A DNA stretch of 64,000 bases from Adiantum capillus-veneris (taxonomy: Eukaryota; Streptophyta; Polypodiopsida; Polypodiales; Pteridaceae): the NCBI GenBank assembly GCA_014529385.2, contig CM043943.1, forward strand, positions 150,755,092 to 150,819,091. The letters run 5' to 3'. Below are positions 46,049-57,254 of this stretch, piece after piece (within the stretch, counting starts at the first letter, position 1; the number at the start of each line of letters is the position of its first letter). The notes below the pieces were generated by a model, which saw nothing but the letters and a program-made list of their open reading frames with translations, did not search any database and had not been told where the DNA came from. The translations under genes were made by a program, and so were the position numbers.

Positions 46049-46262
46049 TGTTACCATATACATGTGGTAGTGATGTGTGTGAACCCACTTAGGACCGTCG
46101 TGGCTTTTTTCCCCTCACTAGGAGGTTTTGTTCTCCGTGCATTGTATATATGCCCATCACTCTAGGGCTAACTTATCTTAGTAATATACTCTCTGTTGTG
46201 TTCCTTGAGCTTCCTTCGTCTTCTCCAAGCTATGAGAGTTTTCTTACAACCCTAATTCCAAC

Positions 46263-46263
<1 letters not shown>
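46049..46263 (+). repeat. Family B 3' LTR, 215 bp
   Basis: TGTTACCATATACATG...AATTCCAACA, preceded by the purine-rich 'ctagggaggatt'. Confidence 0.9.

Positions 46264-46264
<1 letters not shown>

Positions 46265-46329
<65 letters not shown>
46265..46329. repeat. (CT)n after the copia element
   Basis: 65 bp of CT that starts one base after the 3' LTR. Confidence 0.95.
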
Positions 46330-46331
<2 letters not shown>

Positions 46332-46429
46332 GAACAACATATGTCAAAAACACTACTACAGGCTACTACTTAACAATAGACAAAGCTCATACTACAGTAT
46401 ACGGTTTTTTGAAATAAAAGATTCATAGA

Positions 46430-47115
46430 AATCCTTGTTGTGAGGTCGCCAAGGGTGAATTGTCATGGTTTTTTGGATAAGATAAACAAAAACAATGGAG
46501 ACTTTGCCAAATATTTCAAAAAAACTAAGGACTTGAGAGATTCATTCTGAAGCAATCATATAAACATGGATCGGTTATGCACAAATAGAAGTAATCTTTT
46601 ACAATTAGATGTCCCATAAAAGGATGAATAGTTAAAGAAAAAAGGAAGCTTTATGCTTAGATGCCCCCTACAAGATGAGTATAAAGTGATGCATGTGTGA
46701 GTATGTTGTGTGTAAACGACGTGAGATGTTTAATTAAAAAACACATTTAAAATGCAACATAGCTAGACCTTATGATGATATGATGATAGCAAACCTTTGG
46801 GTTGAGAAAACAATACTATATGTTGGTGGTAAGTGAGGTGCTTGGTTGGATTAGGCCCATACTTCAACTTATGTAATTTAAGGATTTTTTTAAGGGATAA
46901 GCGAGATATAACAAAATATCCTCGTTTGTGAGGTCGCCATTGGTGAATTGACTTTATATATATATATATATATATAATTATCAAAAAACAGGGGATACTC
47001 TTGCAAAATTTTCCAAAATCTGGGGACTTAGTAATCGCTTATACTCGTATAAACATGGGTCATTATGTATGAAGGGAGGTTGAGTTTAAATCTTAGGTAT
47101 CCCATAAAGGTTTCA
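46430..47115. repeat. Diverged pair of about 190-bp repeats
   Basis: 46433-46625 and 46918-47110 share 'tgtgaggtcgcca..ggtgaattg', 'tttccaaa.tc.gggactt'-like and 'tataaacatgg.tc..tatg' strings in the same order. The right copy has a TA tract (46957-46977) inserted after the first block. Noncoding. Confidence 0.65.
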
Positions 47116-47235
47116 TAATAAGCTCTAAAATAACACAAGGTATAGTTGATTGGCAACAAGCTAGAAACAAATTATGGATAACTAATGGTCTCACGATGAT
47201 ATGGGGTATTAATTAATAGCCTCCTTGAAAGTAGA

Positions 47236-47535
47236 ATGAATGGCCCCAGGTTACTCCCATTCTCCTCTTCTCTTTCTCTCTTTAATCCCACCCCCTTTTT
47301 CCATGAATTTTATTTGAATTGTTATGTGAAGGTTGATTCCCATACTCCATTCCCAAGGATTAGACTCTCTTTTGATGATGCTGATCCAAAAACGCATAAG
47401 TGCGCATACTTACCCAGTGGAAAACCTCGTCCATCTTCCATAATAGATTTCTTGGAAGGATGTCGACCAGGCCTGCTCAGCAAGCCAAAAGTACCCATTA
47501 AGCCAAAACATGCCATAGTAGCAAAAAAATCATAA
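47236..47535 (+). other. Unassigned 99-codon frame
   Basis: It starts 'MNGPRLLPFSSSLSLF' and contains 'RIRLSFDDADPKTHKCAYLP' and 'PSSIIDFLEGCRPGLLSKP'. Composition is compatible with protein, but the family is not recognised and no promoter or splice context supports it. Confidence 0.2.
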
Positions 47536-47685
47536 AGAATTGGATTATGCCTGATAGGAAGGCAAAAAACCTAACCCCTAATATATACAAGGAGAGTGAG
47601 GTGGTCTAGGGCTATGGGACGATAACAAGCAGAATGGGTTATTTGGATACATGTCTTCCCATCAAGGTAAGTTCCCATAAATGAA

Positions 47686-47810
47686 TGTCAGGCCAAGGGC
47701 TAGGACAGTGGACACACATGTAGTATAGGGGGCCTATAAATAACATGGCCAAGGGCCTATATAAGGCATGGTTGGGTGGAGAAGATCATGTGGTTGTCCC
47801 CCATCTTACA
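47686..47810 (+). repeat. Short LTR, 125 bp, copy T2
   Basis: TGTCAGGCC...CATCTTACA with TATA box 'gcctataaata'. Similarity to T1 continues past the PBS (TGGTATTAGAGC, 47812-47823) through about 60 bp to the CT tract, where T1 carries the LINE insertion. Confidence 0.72.
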
Positions 47811-47904
47811 ATGGTATTAGAGCTCAGGAGAGGGGGAGAGCAGGGAATGACATGAAGGGCTTGGCAGGCATGAGGTTTTACATCTCTCTTTCTCTCTCTG
47901 TCTC

Positions 47905-47910
<6 letters not shown>

Positions 47911-47983
<73 letters not shown>
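47911..47983. repeat. (TG)36 microsatellite
   Basis: Follows a short CT-rich tract of the T2 element. A shorter (TG)n with the same right flank is at 49685-49715. Confidence 0.95.
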
Positions 47984-47985
<2 letters not shown>

Positions 47986-48042
47986 AAAGCTTCAATGGCT
48001 AGCAGTCCACGTAGGAACAATCCCCTGACCACAAGCAAGATA
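47984..48042. repeat. (TG)n-adjacent repeat, copy 1
   Basis: 'ccaaagcttcaatggctagc' and the following 35 bp recur at 49716-49772 with about one change, each time directly after (TG)n. Confidence 0.9.
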
Positions 48043-49681
48043 GAGTCCTTACCTGCATCCATCCAAACAAGACAACAATTCAGTTAGCATTGGATGTGTT
48101 TTACAGGTATCAATGGACCATATCAGTTGTTATCCATGTCCATCTTATAGGATTTAATTACTTTAGACAAGCTAGGTCATTTATTAGAACTTGTATGTTA
48201 GCAGTCTTTACTTATTACTTCCAAAATGAGTGGTACAATCTACCTTCTAATCTGAGTGGTGAAGTCCACCAAGAATCCAAACATTTCAAGAGCCATAGCT
48301 TGGTAGCTATGCTTAAGCCCAGAATACCGACCATATACTTACCTTCAGAAGTAGCAATCCCATGGTTTCATTGGCATCTTTTCAAACAAAGAGAGGTCAT
48401 GTCCGACCTTTTTTGTATAAGATGCCTAGTCATTTAATTCTATTGTTTAACAACCAGAGGTACCAGATGAGGGTAATGAATACCTCCCTTTTTATAACTA
48501 GTAAGACACCAGTATAACCAGTCAACAGAGTAGCAAGACTCCATCTATTCAATGTGGAACCTCATTTTACGAGCCATAGCTTGGAAGCTATGCCAAAGCC
48601 GAAAATACCAGCCATATACTTACCTTCATAATCCCAAAATATCCACAAGTCATCAGCATCCCTTAAAGAACGGTAGTGTCTGGCCCTGCTTGAGTAAGAT
48701 ACCTTACTTGTTCAACAACCAAAGGTACTAGATGAGATAAATAACACCCCAAACAGTCGCTTCATATGAAATCTCAAGGGCCAAACTGTACTTAAGCCCA
48801 GGTGTGGCAACAGTTTATCAAGACAAACTAACAAAGACTGTTTTAAACAAATAACTTCCAATCCTGCTAATCATGCAGCGTGTCATACTGTTTAATAAAG
48901 AGAGAGTAAATTAACGTCCTGCAGCGGCTAAGAACAGAGCCAATACAACAACCAATAGCTCACAACCTATAGCGGCTAAAAACAGAGCCATAATAACCAG
49001 TAGCGACCAACCTGCAATGGCTGAATATAGCCAATACAACAATCTGTAGCAAAAAAATAGTCCATGCACGTGTTCGACAGAAACACAGCCCCATTTTAAG
49101 CATAAGAGGTCTCAAGGCCCAAGCTAAACACGCTTCGGCACAGCAGTTTATTTCAAGACCAACCTTCAGTGTATATAACAACCAACATAATACCACAACC
49201 GAAACAAACTAAAACTGGTACTGGTAGTAAGGTAAAACAAACACAACACCTGAGATGTTTGAGCAACAAGCTCCATAGTAAGTTCAGACAATAACGACAC
49301 TAAGCAGAGAGAAAAAAACCTAATCCAAGGCTAAGTGAGGGCCAAGGTGTGCCCTCACCTCTATTTAAATATGTAGGGGTGCACGCTTCTAGAGAGGTGG
49401 AGATAAATGCGCCTCGCCGCCCCCTACTATGAGAATCCCACACTCGGCCTATGAATGCCATCGCCTGGGAGGCCCATAGTCAGAGAGTAGAAGGGGCCGC
49501 ATTCCCCGTATAATGATATCACGGAAATATATTCACGCTTCGATTATGCAAGGGCTTAGCCCCACTATAAGGAAAGTTTTTATAATGGCAGAGCAAAGAA
49601 AGCTCTACGATGCCAATAGGGGGGCGGGGGGGGGAAACTGTAGGAAGGTGAGAAATTGAATTGTAGAAAGCATTTACTAGT

Positions 49682-49684
<3 letters not shown>
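48043..49684. repeat. Repeat-rich noncoding stretch
   Basis: Two diverged units with an offset of about 283 bp begin 'gagccatagcttgg.agctatgc' at 48288 and 48571, and both contain 'ccatatacttaccttca' and 'aacaacca.aggtac.agatgag'. A minisatellite of about 50 bp (48911-49050, 'agcggctaa.aacagagcca') has three units. No gene is recognised. Confidence 0.7.
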
Positions 49685-49717
<33 letters not shown>

Positions 49718-49772
49718 AAAGCTTCAATGGCTAGCAGTCCACGTAGGAACGATCCCCTGACCACAAGCAAGG
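49685..49772. repeat. (TG)n plus repeat, copy 2
   Basis: (TG)15 followed by the same about 57-bp segment as at 47984. The differing left flanks suggest a mobile or recombined unit. Confidence 0.85.
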
Positions 49773-50269
49773 CAAATTTGTGATGGGCATAAAACAGGGG
49801 TGTGGTGGGGCTTGATGGGAGCACCCAAGTGTGACGCCAAAGAGTTTTTGTTTCTATAGGGAAGGGAACCAAGCATTCATGTGTAATTATACTCTCGTGA
49901 ACATCCTATAGGGTAGACATTGGAAACTATAGAGATATGGATGGTCTTCCGCTTGAAGGGAGGATGCTTTAGTCTGTGTGACACCATATCATGAGCCACT
50001 TATTGTAGCCTGTGTGGCAATAATCCGTGTTACTAAGAGTCTGTGTGAATTTCATTAGCCTATGTGGTAGCGGATCTCTATGCAGTTGGTCAGTAGTCCA
50101 AACCCCAAGAGGAGGCTTGTGGGGCATATGCTATTTGGCCTATGCACCCACTCAAGGTGTGCATTGCCCCTAGTCTAGTCAGTGACTATGTGGAAAAACC
50201 CATTCGTAAATCCAATGCGATAGCATGTATAGCTTTCACCTATGATTAGTAACATTCAGTCATGTGTGC
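49773..50269. other. Noncoding stretch
   Basis: No gene is recognised. Short 'ctgtgtg' phrases ('agtctgtgtgacacc', 'agcctgtgtggcaat') hint at degenerate repeats. Confidence 0.4.
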
Positions 50270-50565
50270 AACAACTCTTAGTTGAAAAAGCTCGTGTGGA
50301 GGATAAGTGCTTGTGTGACAAGATATTATACTATATGATTCTATATGGACAAGTGCAAGTCAAAGGCTCTAGCCGAATAGCCTATTCCACACCTTATAAA
50401 TAAAGGCCATGTTGTATAACATATGCTAATGTATCATGTGTGCATTTTGTATCTTGAGCCAACTACTTTATTGAAAATGTGTACTTTTCTCTCTCTATCT
50501 CTAACTATGTATCATCAGCTTTAAGCCCCCTTGAGCTCTTGCACCCACGATAGATCCCAACAAAG
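50270..50565 (+). repeat. LTR of family X, uninterrupted copy
   Basis: It has 'ccttataaataaaggcca', then about 70 bp, a short CT-rich run ('tttctctctctatctct'), and 'cccccttgagctcttgcacccacgatagatcccaaca'-type end in pieces. It matches both halves around the copia insertion at 32633-34352. No PBS follows. Confidence 0.6.
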
Positions 50566-52499
50566 ATAGAGGATATGCACTTGGTTGATTTATTGTATGG
50601 GGTTGTTGAAAATGGTCATGCACTTGAGAAGCCACTTGCTATGGAGGAAGAAACAAAGCACGCAAATGTAGAAGCATGTGATCACATGAAGAAAATGACG
50701 TACATGTGGTGGATGTCTATTATGTAGACATAAACAATTCTATAAATTCTCCTCTTGATGATGGAGATGATTATTTGTTTGCCTTGGAAAATAATTTGAG
50801 TTCCATGGGTAAGAGTGATGTTGATATGATAGCTACACAATCGTGTACGCATAAACACCTTAGCAAATCTGAAATGAGAGAGGTAGAGAGTGAGACAGAG
50901 TAAGCGAGAACGTGCAGGTGCACCTCCTAGAGTGGAGTGGTACGCTGGCATGGCACGAGAGAAGAGAGAAGAGGAGAGGAAAATAACACAGGCGTTGGGT
51001 GCAATCTCCCCTCGTGCAAGAGTGACCATTCCCCTCTTGCACGTATTTCATTTATAGATTTCTTGAATTGTCAAAGTGAGTACAAACTGGCTGGCCGGTC
51101 ATAAATGGCCAAAGCTCATAAAAGAGCACTTGAATAATAAATTATACATAAAATATAATATCCTCTTGAGATCATCATCAGCTTTAAGCCCCCTTGAGCT
51201 CTTGCACCCACGATAGATCCCAACAAAGATAGAGGCTATGCACTTGGTTGATTTATTGTATGGGGTTGTTGAAAATGGTCATGCACTTGAGAAGCCACTT
51301 GCTATGGAGGAAGAAACAAAGCACGCAAATGTAGAAGCATGTGATCACATGAAGAAAATGACGTACATGTGGTGGATGTCTATTATGTAGACATAAACAA
51401 TTCTATAAATTCTCCTCTTGATGATGGAGATGATTATTTGTTTGCCTTGGAAAATAATTTGAGTTCCATGGGTAAGAGTGATGTTGATATGGTAGCTACA
51501 CAATCGTGTACGCATAAACACCTTAGCAAATCTGAAATGAGAGAGGTAGAGAGCGAGACAGAGTAAGCGAGAACGTGCAGGTGCACCTCCTAGAGTGGAG
51601 TGGTACGCTGGCACGGCACGAGAGAAGAGAGAAGAGGAGAGGAAAATAACACAGGCGTTGGGTGCAATCTCCCCTCGTGCAAGAGTGACCATTCCCCTCT
51701 TGCACGTATTTCATTTATAGATTTCTTGAATGGTCAAAGTGAGTACAAACTGGCTGGCCGGTCATAAATGGCCAAAGCTCATAAAAGAGCACTTGAATAA
51801 TAAATTATACATAAAATATAATATCCTCTTGAGATCATCATCAGCTTTAAGCCCCCTTGAGCTCTTGCACCCACGATAGATCCCAACAAAGATAGAGGAT
51901 ATGCACTTGGTTGATTTATTGTATGGGGTTGTTGAAAATGGTCATGCACTTGAGAAGCCACTTGCTATGGAGGAAGAAACAAAGCACGCAAATGTAGAAG
52001 CATGTGATCACATGAAGAAAATGACGTACATGTGGTGGATGTCTATTATGTAGACATAAACAATTCTATAAATTCTCCTCTTGATGATGGAGATGATTAT
52101 TTGTTTGCCTTGGAAAATAATTTGAGTTCCATGGGTAAGAGTGATGTTGATATGGTAGCTACACAATCGTGTACGCATAAACACCTTAGCAAATCTGAAA
52201 TGAGAGAGGTAGAGAGCGAGACAGAGTAAGCGAGAACGTGCAGGTGCACCTCCTAGAGTGGAGTGGTACGCTGGCATGGCACGAGAGAAGAGAGAAGAGG
52301 AGAGGAAAATAACACAGGCGTTGGGTGCAATCTCCCCTCGTGCAAGAGTGACCATTCCCCTCTTGCACGTATTTCATTTATAGATTTCTTGAATGGTCAA
52401 AGTGAGTACAAACTGGCTGGCCGGTCATAAATGGCCAAAGCTCATAAAAGAGCACTTGAATAATAAATTATACATAAAATATAATATCCTCTTGAGATC
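50511..52499. repeat. Three tandem copies of a 663-bp unit
   Basis: Units start at 50511, 51174 and 51837 with exact 663-bp spacing and only a handful of differences. Each unit joins the last 55 bp of LTR X, about 310 bp with broken reading frames ('HLVDLLYGVVENGHALE', then after a shift 'VDVYYVDINNSINSPLDDGD'), and about 295 bp of LTR Y in minus orientation. Near-identity means recent expansion. Unequal exchange after an initial duplication is the simplest model. Confidence 0.95.
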
Positions 52500-52568
52500 C
52501 TTTTGCATAACCCTTAGCCTTTTCCACCTGTCAACTGCACTAAATAATAAAATATCAAATCTATTACA
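52204..52568 (-). repeat. LTR Y, truncated left copy
   Basis: About 94 percent like 57375-57741. It includes 'ggccggtcataaatggccaa' and ends with TGTAATAG on the minus strand. Its outer part merges into the tandem array. Confidence 0.8.
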
Positions 52569-52865
52569 TATCCCTCCGTTAGAAAGCAACTGTCCTCAGT
52601 TGCGAAGATAAAAATCTGCAAACCATACTTGTCAAAAATAGTGACTAGTATTCTTTGTCAGAAATAGCACGTTGTAAAATGAAAAATTTATGAAACGAAA
52701 CAACATTTCTTATGCCTGCCGTCATCCACATACTACCTATTCTAGTGTCCCATACCACTAGAATAAGCACTATATGTCCTACCCTGATGAATCAGGATAT
52801 CATTGGTCACACTCATCATTCAATAATCCATTCTCAAGTTCAATACTGTCGCGATAGAAAATCAT

Positions 52866-52945
52866 CATATATCCATTCCAAATCCAAATCCAAATCCAAA
52901 CATCTGCCAGCATGTACCCATTTCAAATCCAAATCCAAATATCCT
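52866..52945. repeat. (AAATCC)n hexanucleotide repeats
   Basis: Two short clusters of 'aaatcc', about four and three units, separated by about 30 bp. Confidence 0.85.
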
Positions 52946-53022
52946 TTATTTTGTATACCCAGGTAACAAAATCATACCAGTTACAGTGGTGGCCAGCCAC
53001 TGCAGCATGATTTTGTGATCAA

Positions 53023-53231
53023 TGTTGCTTAAATCGACGAATCTACACCAATAAGACATGCTACCTAAATCGGCATATCTGCGTTGATGTTGCCTAAATC
53101 GGCGGATCTGCATTTAATTTTGTGAATCTGCATTTTGTCGGTGTGCTGCCTACATTGGCGAATTTGCACGGACAACTGGTGTTGCCTATATCAGTAAATC
53201 TACGATTCGCCTAAACCGGCGAATCCGTGTG
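53023..53231. repeat. Degenerate minisatellite, about 22-35-bp units
   Basis: Six or so imperfect copies of 'ttgcctaaatcggcgaatctgc' with variable spacing. Confidence 0.75.
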
Positions 53232-54477
53232 CTTGTGACCAATGGACAAGACAAGACATAAAAGAGAAAATATTTACCACTTGTTTGGCACCAAATTGAA
53301 GTGCATGTGTGTAGCAAGGCAGTTACAAAATGTTGTTTGTAGGAGTAGCTTTACAGCTGAATGTGAAATGATCTCAATAAAAATGTGATACAATGCAAGT
53401 ATAAGCCACAATATTAGAGATGTTAGATTTCATAGCTCAAAAAATAATGTAAATAAGTAGAGGAGTCCTATCTTTGTAAATGTCAAAGGGTATACTTTTA
53501 TGGTGCAAAACTATATGAGGTGTCTCTGAGAGGCATCTAGAAAGAAAGATACTCACAAGAAAGAAAATTAATTGACCATTTATTGAACAAGAATATTAGA
53601 CTGAGGGATTGTGCGATAGAAGTTTTAAATACTCTTATTAGATATATTTTTGCAATTACTCAGGCAAGAAAATTCAAATACTCTTGGAATACACTTAGAA
53701 GTCAAGTTGAAAAGCATGCCATGTAAGCAAAGTTTGTGAACTTATATGTTCTTGTCGAAATATGATTAGGAGGTGTGTCACAGTGTGGTAGGAGAGAGAG
53801 CCAGACAATACTGTAAAAGGCTAGGTTAGTCTGTATAAGGGTACTAGGAATGCACCCGATGTTCTATCCAGCTATGTGTGAGTCATTAGTAACTAAACAT
53901 GTTAAAGAAAGTCAGTAATAAAATGCAATTCAAGATAAACAATTGGATTCAATATTGTAAACTAAATAAACGTACGGGGATTAACAACTCTCATAATGTG
54001 ATTAAGTTTGAAAACATAACATCGAGTCATCTAAGTAGGAGGTTGCTAGATTTATCTACTTATAAGGATGTAATCTTTTATCATTTATTACATTAATTAA
54101 TATGTTGATATATCATCTTTATATAATGTAATTATGATATACTAATACTCTTTTCATCTATAAAACACATAGTATAAATAATGAATTTTTGTTATGTAGT
54201 ATTCTCTTGTTGTATTACGATATAATGTAAATTTACTTTGTACGGTATATAATTTTTAAAACTCTATATCCACATTAATTCTAGTATCTTATTTTGATAA
54301 TTTTCTTATATATATGTATATATACTCATTCATGATTAGCATTGTGTATTATGATATTTAATAATAGCTTTATTTATTGATATATCTTCTATCTGTAATA
54401 ATAACGATATTTACTACGAACATTGTATTATATGTCTGCACTGTAACATACAATCTCTGTGGATCTAATACAAGATC
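53232..54477. other. AT-rich internal stretch of element Y
   Basis: No gene is recognised; very AT-rich from about 54060 to 54480. Confidence 0.45.
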
Positions 54478-55280
54478 TGGGCACAAAATAAAAGAAAGTA
54501 AAGTGAAAGAGTAAATTAAAAAAACTAAAACTAAAAATTCTAAAAACGTCACATAAAAATCGTCATCATCATCCTCTATGCACGTAGATGCCTGGTGTTG
54601 TGCAAGAAAGTATCGCAACGATCACTGAAAGCTTCGTGAATGTCTGCCTCAGTAGGGAGACATAGTGGAAGGGGGGGAAGGGAAAGAGAGAAATGAAAAG
54701 AAATGTTACATCACTTGTCTTCAAAAAAAGCCTATGAGACCAAACTGATACAATCCTTAATGATCTAATTCAATGCCTAGGTCTAGGTATTAAAAGAAAT
54801 TGAAGTAAGGTGAAAGACTAAATTGAAAAATCTAAGAATGTCAGACTAAAATCATCATTGTCGTCGTCAATTCTCGTCGATGCTCAGCATTGGGCGTTTA
54901 TCTGAGAAAGTATTGCAATGGTTGCCAAAGAACTTCATCAATGTTTGCCAGGTAAGTAGTGGTACTGGGAGGGGAAAAGTGAGAGCGAAATGAAATGTTA
55001 TAGTACTCGTCTTCAAAAGGCCAAATTTGCTTATGAGGCCAAATCGATACAATCGGTGGGAATCGAATCCAATGTCTGAATACAAAATAAAATGAGGTAA
55101 AGGGAAAGACCAAAGTCCCGGTTGAAAGCAACATTCTTAACGTCAAAGACCGAGGATGCCCGGCAATTGGCGTTATCTGAGAACTGTCGCAACAGTTTTT
55201 GAAGAGCTTCGTCAAAGTCCGCCTTAGTAAGTAGTCGGGGGGAAGGGGCGGGGGCCACCATAGTTGTGGGGGGCGGCATA
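54478..55280 (-). repeat. Degenerate triplication, about 270-330-bp units
   Basis: Three diverged units repeat the same order: 'aaagaccaa/aaattga' block, 'cgtca' block, 'gcaa..g(t/g)cttcgt.aa', 'gtagt..gggggg', then 'aggccaaa..gatacaatc'. On the minus strand the rightmost unit keeps a frame, 'MVAPAPSPRLLTKADFDEA' to 'SVFDVKNVAFN'; the others have decayed versions. Family unknown. It could be an amplified captured exon. Confidence 0.6.
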
Positions 55281-55492
55281 GGCAGTAGAAAAGGGGGAGA
55301 GAGAGAAAGAGAGAGAGTGATGGGGTTTGTCATAGCATGGAAGAGATGGAGAGAAGCTGCAGAGTTTCCAGGGATCGTCAGAGAGGAGTGTGTGTAGCCG
55401 CTAGTGTGGCTGCCAACTAAAGAGAGAAAATGTGCATAGGATGCACAGAGAAAGAGGGAGAGAGAGTTGATGGGCTGCTATAGCTCACGAGC

Positions 55493-55494
<2 letters not shown>

Positions 55495-55532
<38 letters not shown>
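55495..55532. repeat. (GA)n microsatellite
   Basis: 38 bp of GA within a generally GA-rich region (55290-55690). Confidence 0.92.
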
Positions 55533-55535
<3 letters not shown>

Positions 55536-57240
55536 TGTTGTTGGTGTATGAGGAGTGGAACTGAGGAGCACCTGCAGAGGTTGTGTGGCTAGGAAATGAC
55601 AAGAAGGGGAGAGAGAGAAAGTTAAAGAGAGAAGATTAGGTAGCCGATGTACAAGCTGAAGTCGAGAGAGAGAAAGTTTCATCACAGCATCCCATTGATG
55701 GCAACATGGTGAGTGGGGTGTTGGTTGCATGGTCATGTGCACCACTGGAAGGGAGTAAAATGTAGTAGTTCAGGGGGGGCTGCATGGTAGTCACCGCCAA
55801 CTTCCAAGAGAAGCGAGACTCGCTAGGTATGTGTGTGGAGGCTTTTGACAAACAAGGCGGCCGCATGTTCTACAAGAGAGAGAGAGTGTGTGTGCGACTG
55901 ACTGAAGGTGGGTGTTCGCAAATCTGTGATGAATGGAGGCAAGCAATGGAGCTTATACCATGCAGAGAGTGTGCATGTGTTAACAAGGCCGTGGTTAGCG
56001 AGTTTATCAGGGCCTGTCAGTTGGTCGACGCCAATATAAAGTGATTTGCAAGGCATCTTGGGGAGAATAAAATAAATAAATAAATAAATTAAAAAAAAAA
56101 TTGTGCGGTTTGAAAAGGTGGACACATTGGGTGGTGGAAGGTGGACCCAAAAACCAGTGTTTTTTTTCGGCACACAAGGTTCGCCATCAACATGCCGAGG
56201 TGGAGGTGGTAGTGTTGTGCTGCCATGCAAACACACGCACTTCTGAGTAGTTTTTGTTTATTGTCCTGGCTGTTGGTGTCCCCAAAAAACAACAGCTACT
56301 GCGACAACTGTCGGATGGTCCGTGTTCTCCTAACGTTGCTATTGCTATTGCTCCCGTTTGCTATCCTCAACTTTAACACATTTCCCTTCTCTTTTCATGA
56401 ACCACAAGGCCCCATGTCAAACAGCTCCATCATGGCAGTGCAATGATGTCACCCGAGCGAGCTTCTCGCCTGCCCCACTTGTCGGGCATGGCCTTGTCTG
56501 TCGTATGTCCCCTCTATAATTCGCTCTCTTGTCGTCCTTACCACCTATGTAACTACGTGCAACTTCACCAATCTGATAATAGCTTGTGGGACACAACAGC
56601 TGTCCTTCGACACCTACATGACCCCTAATACTCATTTTTGTTTCAGGCTTTGTGTTTATTAGGATCCCACCATAATTTATTGAGCATCTTAATTTACTTT
56701 ATCTAATCATTTGGTGGATTATTTCTAGGTTGGGAAGCAAATCCTCATCATCTTTTTTTCTACAAAAAAAAACTAAAAAAAGAACTTATTTCTACGTCTT
56801 AGACCTTTGTTGTTGATTTTGGTGTTGTCTACACGTTGTGCCTTGCTTAAAATTTTGTACTACTACTCCTTCTTCCTCTCAATAGCTAGATGTTAAATCT
56901 TCTCCTACTCCTAGCCTATTTTCTTGAGATCTAGTACTCATGATCCCATTCGTACCATCATACAAGCAATCAACCTCATATACATGTGATACTAGCATAT
57001 ACAAGTTATAACACTTTTATCTCTCATTTTATCTCGTATTTTTATATTATTACAAAGTAAACAGAGTTTAACACTTAGCTTTGATAGTGGTTATGCCGAA
57101 AGCCATCAAAATGTCAATTGAAGTTTAGACTGAACTTGATAGGCAAGAGTCATTCCTCATCAGTTATGCTTAATACTCAGTCTCATCTTTAGCGTTAAAT
57201 ATCCATCTTGTGGCTTCCACAGCTTTCAAGAATATTACCA
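55533..57240. other. Internal stretch of element Y, no gene seen
   Basis: Only short frames. Neither strand shows retroelement or host motifs that I can defend. Confidence 0.4.
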
Positions 57241-57253
57241 CTCTCTGATACCA
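57241..57253 (-). other. tRNA-Met primer-binding site of element Y
   Basis: The minus strand reads TGGTATCAGAGAG, one base inside the LTR end '...GTAGCA'; the last bases deviate from the usual AGAGC. Confidence 0.8.
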
Positions 57254-57254
57254 C

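Larger units (their letters stand above)
40875..46263 (+). mobile_element. Copia family B, long decayed copy
   Basis: A 5.4-kb Ty1/copia element with 5' LTR, PBS, gag, protease, integrase, RT, RNase H, polypurine tract and 3' LTR in standard order. Flanks are CTTCT on the left and CCTCT on the right, four of five bases alike. The right flank runs into (CT)n. Many frameshifts, stops and altered catalytic residues make it inactive. Confidence 0.92.

Noticed and set aside
49490-49525. LTR end plus primer-binding site at 'cccgtataatgatatcacgg'
   Set aside because: The match to a tRNA 3' end is too poor and no paired LTR was found.
52866-52945. Telomere-like repeat
   Set aside because: The unit AAATCC differs from plant telomere repeats and the clusters are very short.
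56225-56446. Secreted or membrane protein with a Leu-rich segment
   Set aside because: Short isolated frame inside an LTR element, without promoter or homologous feature.
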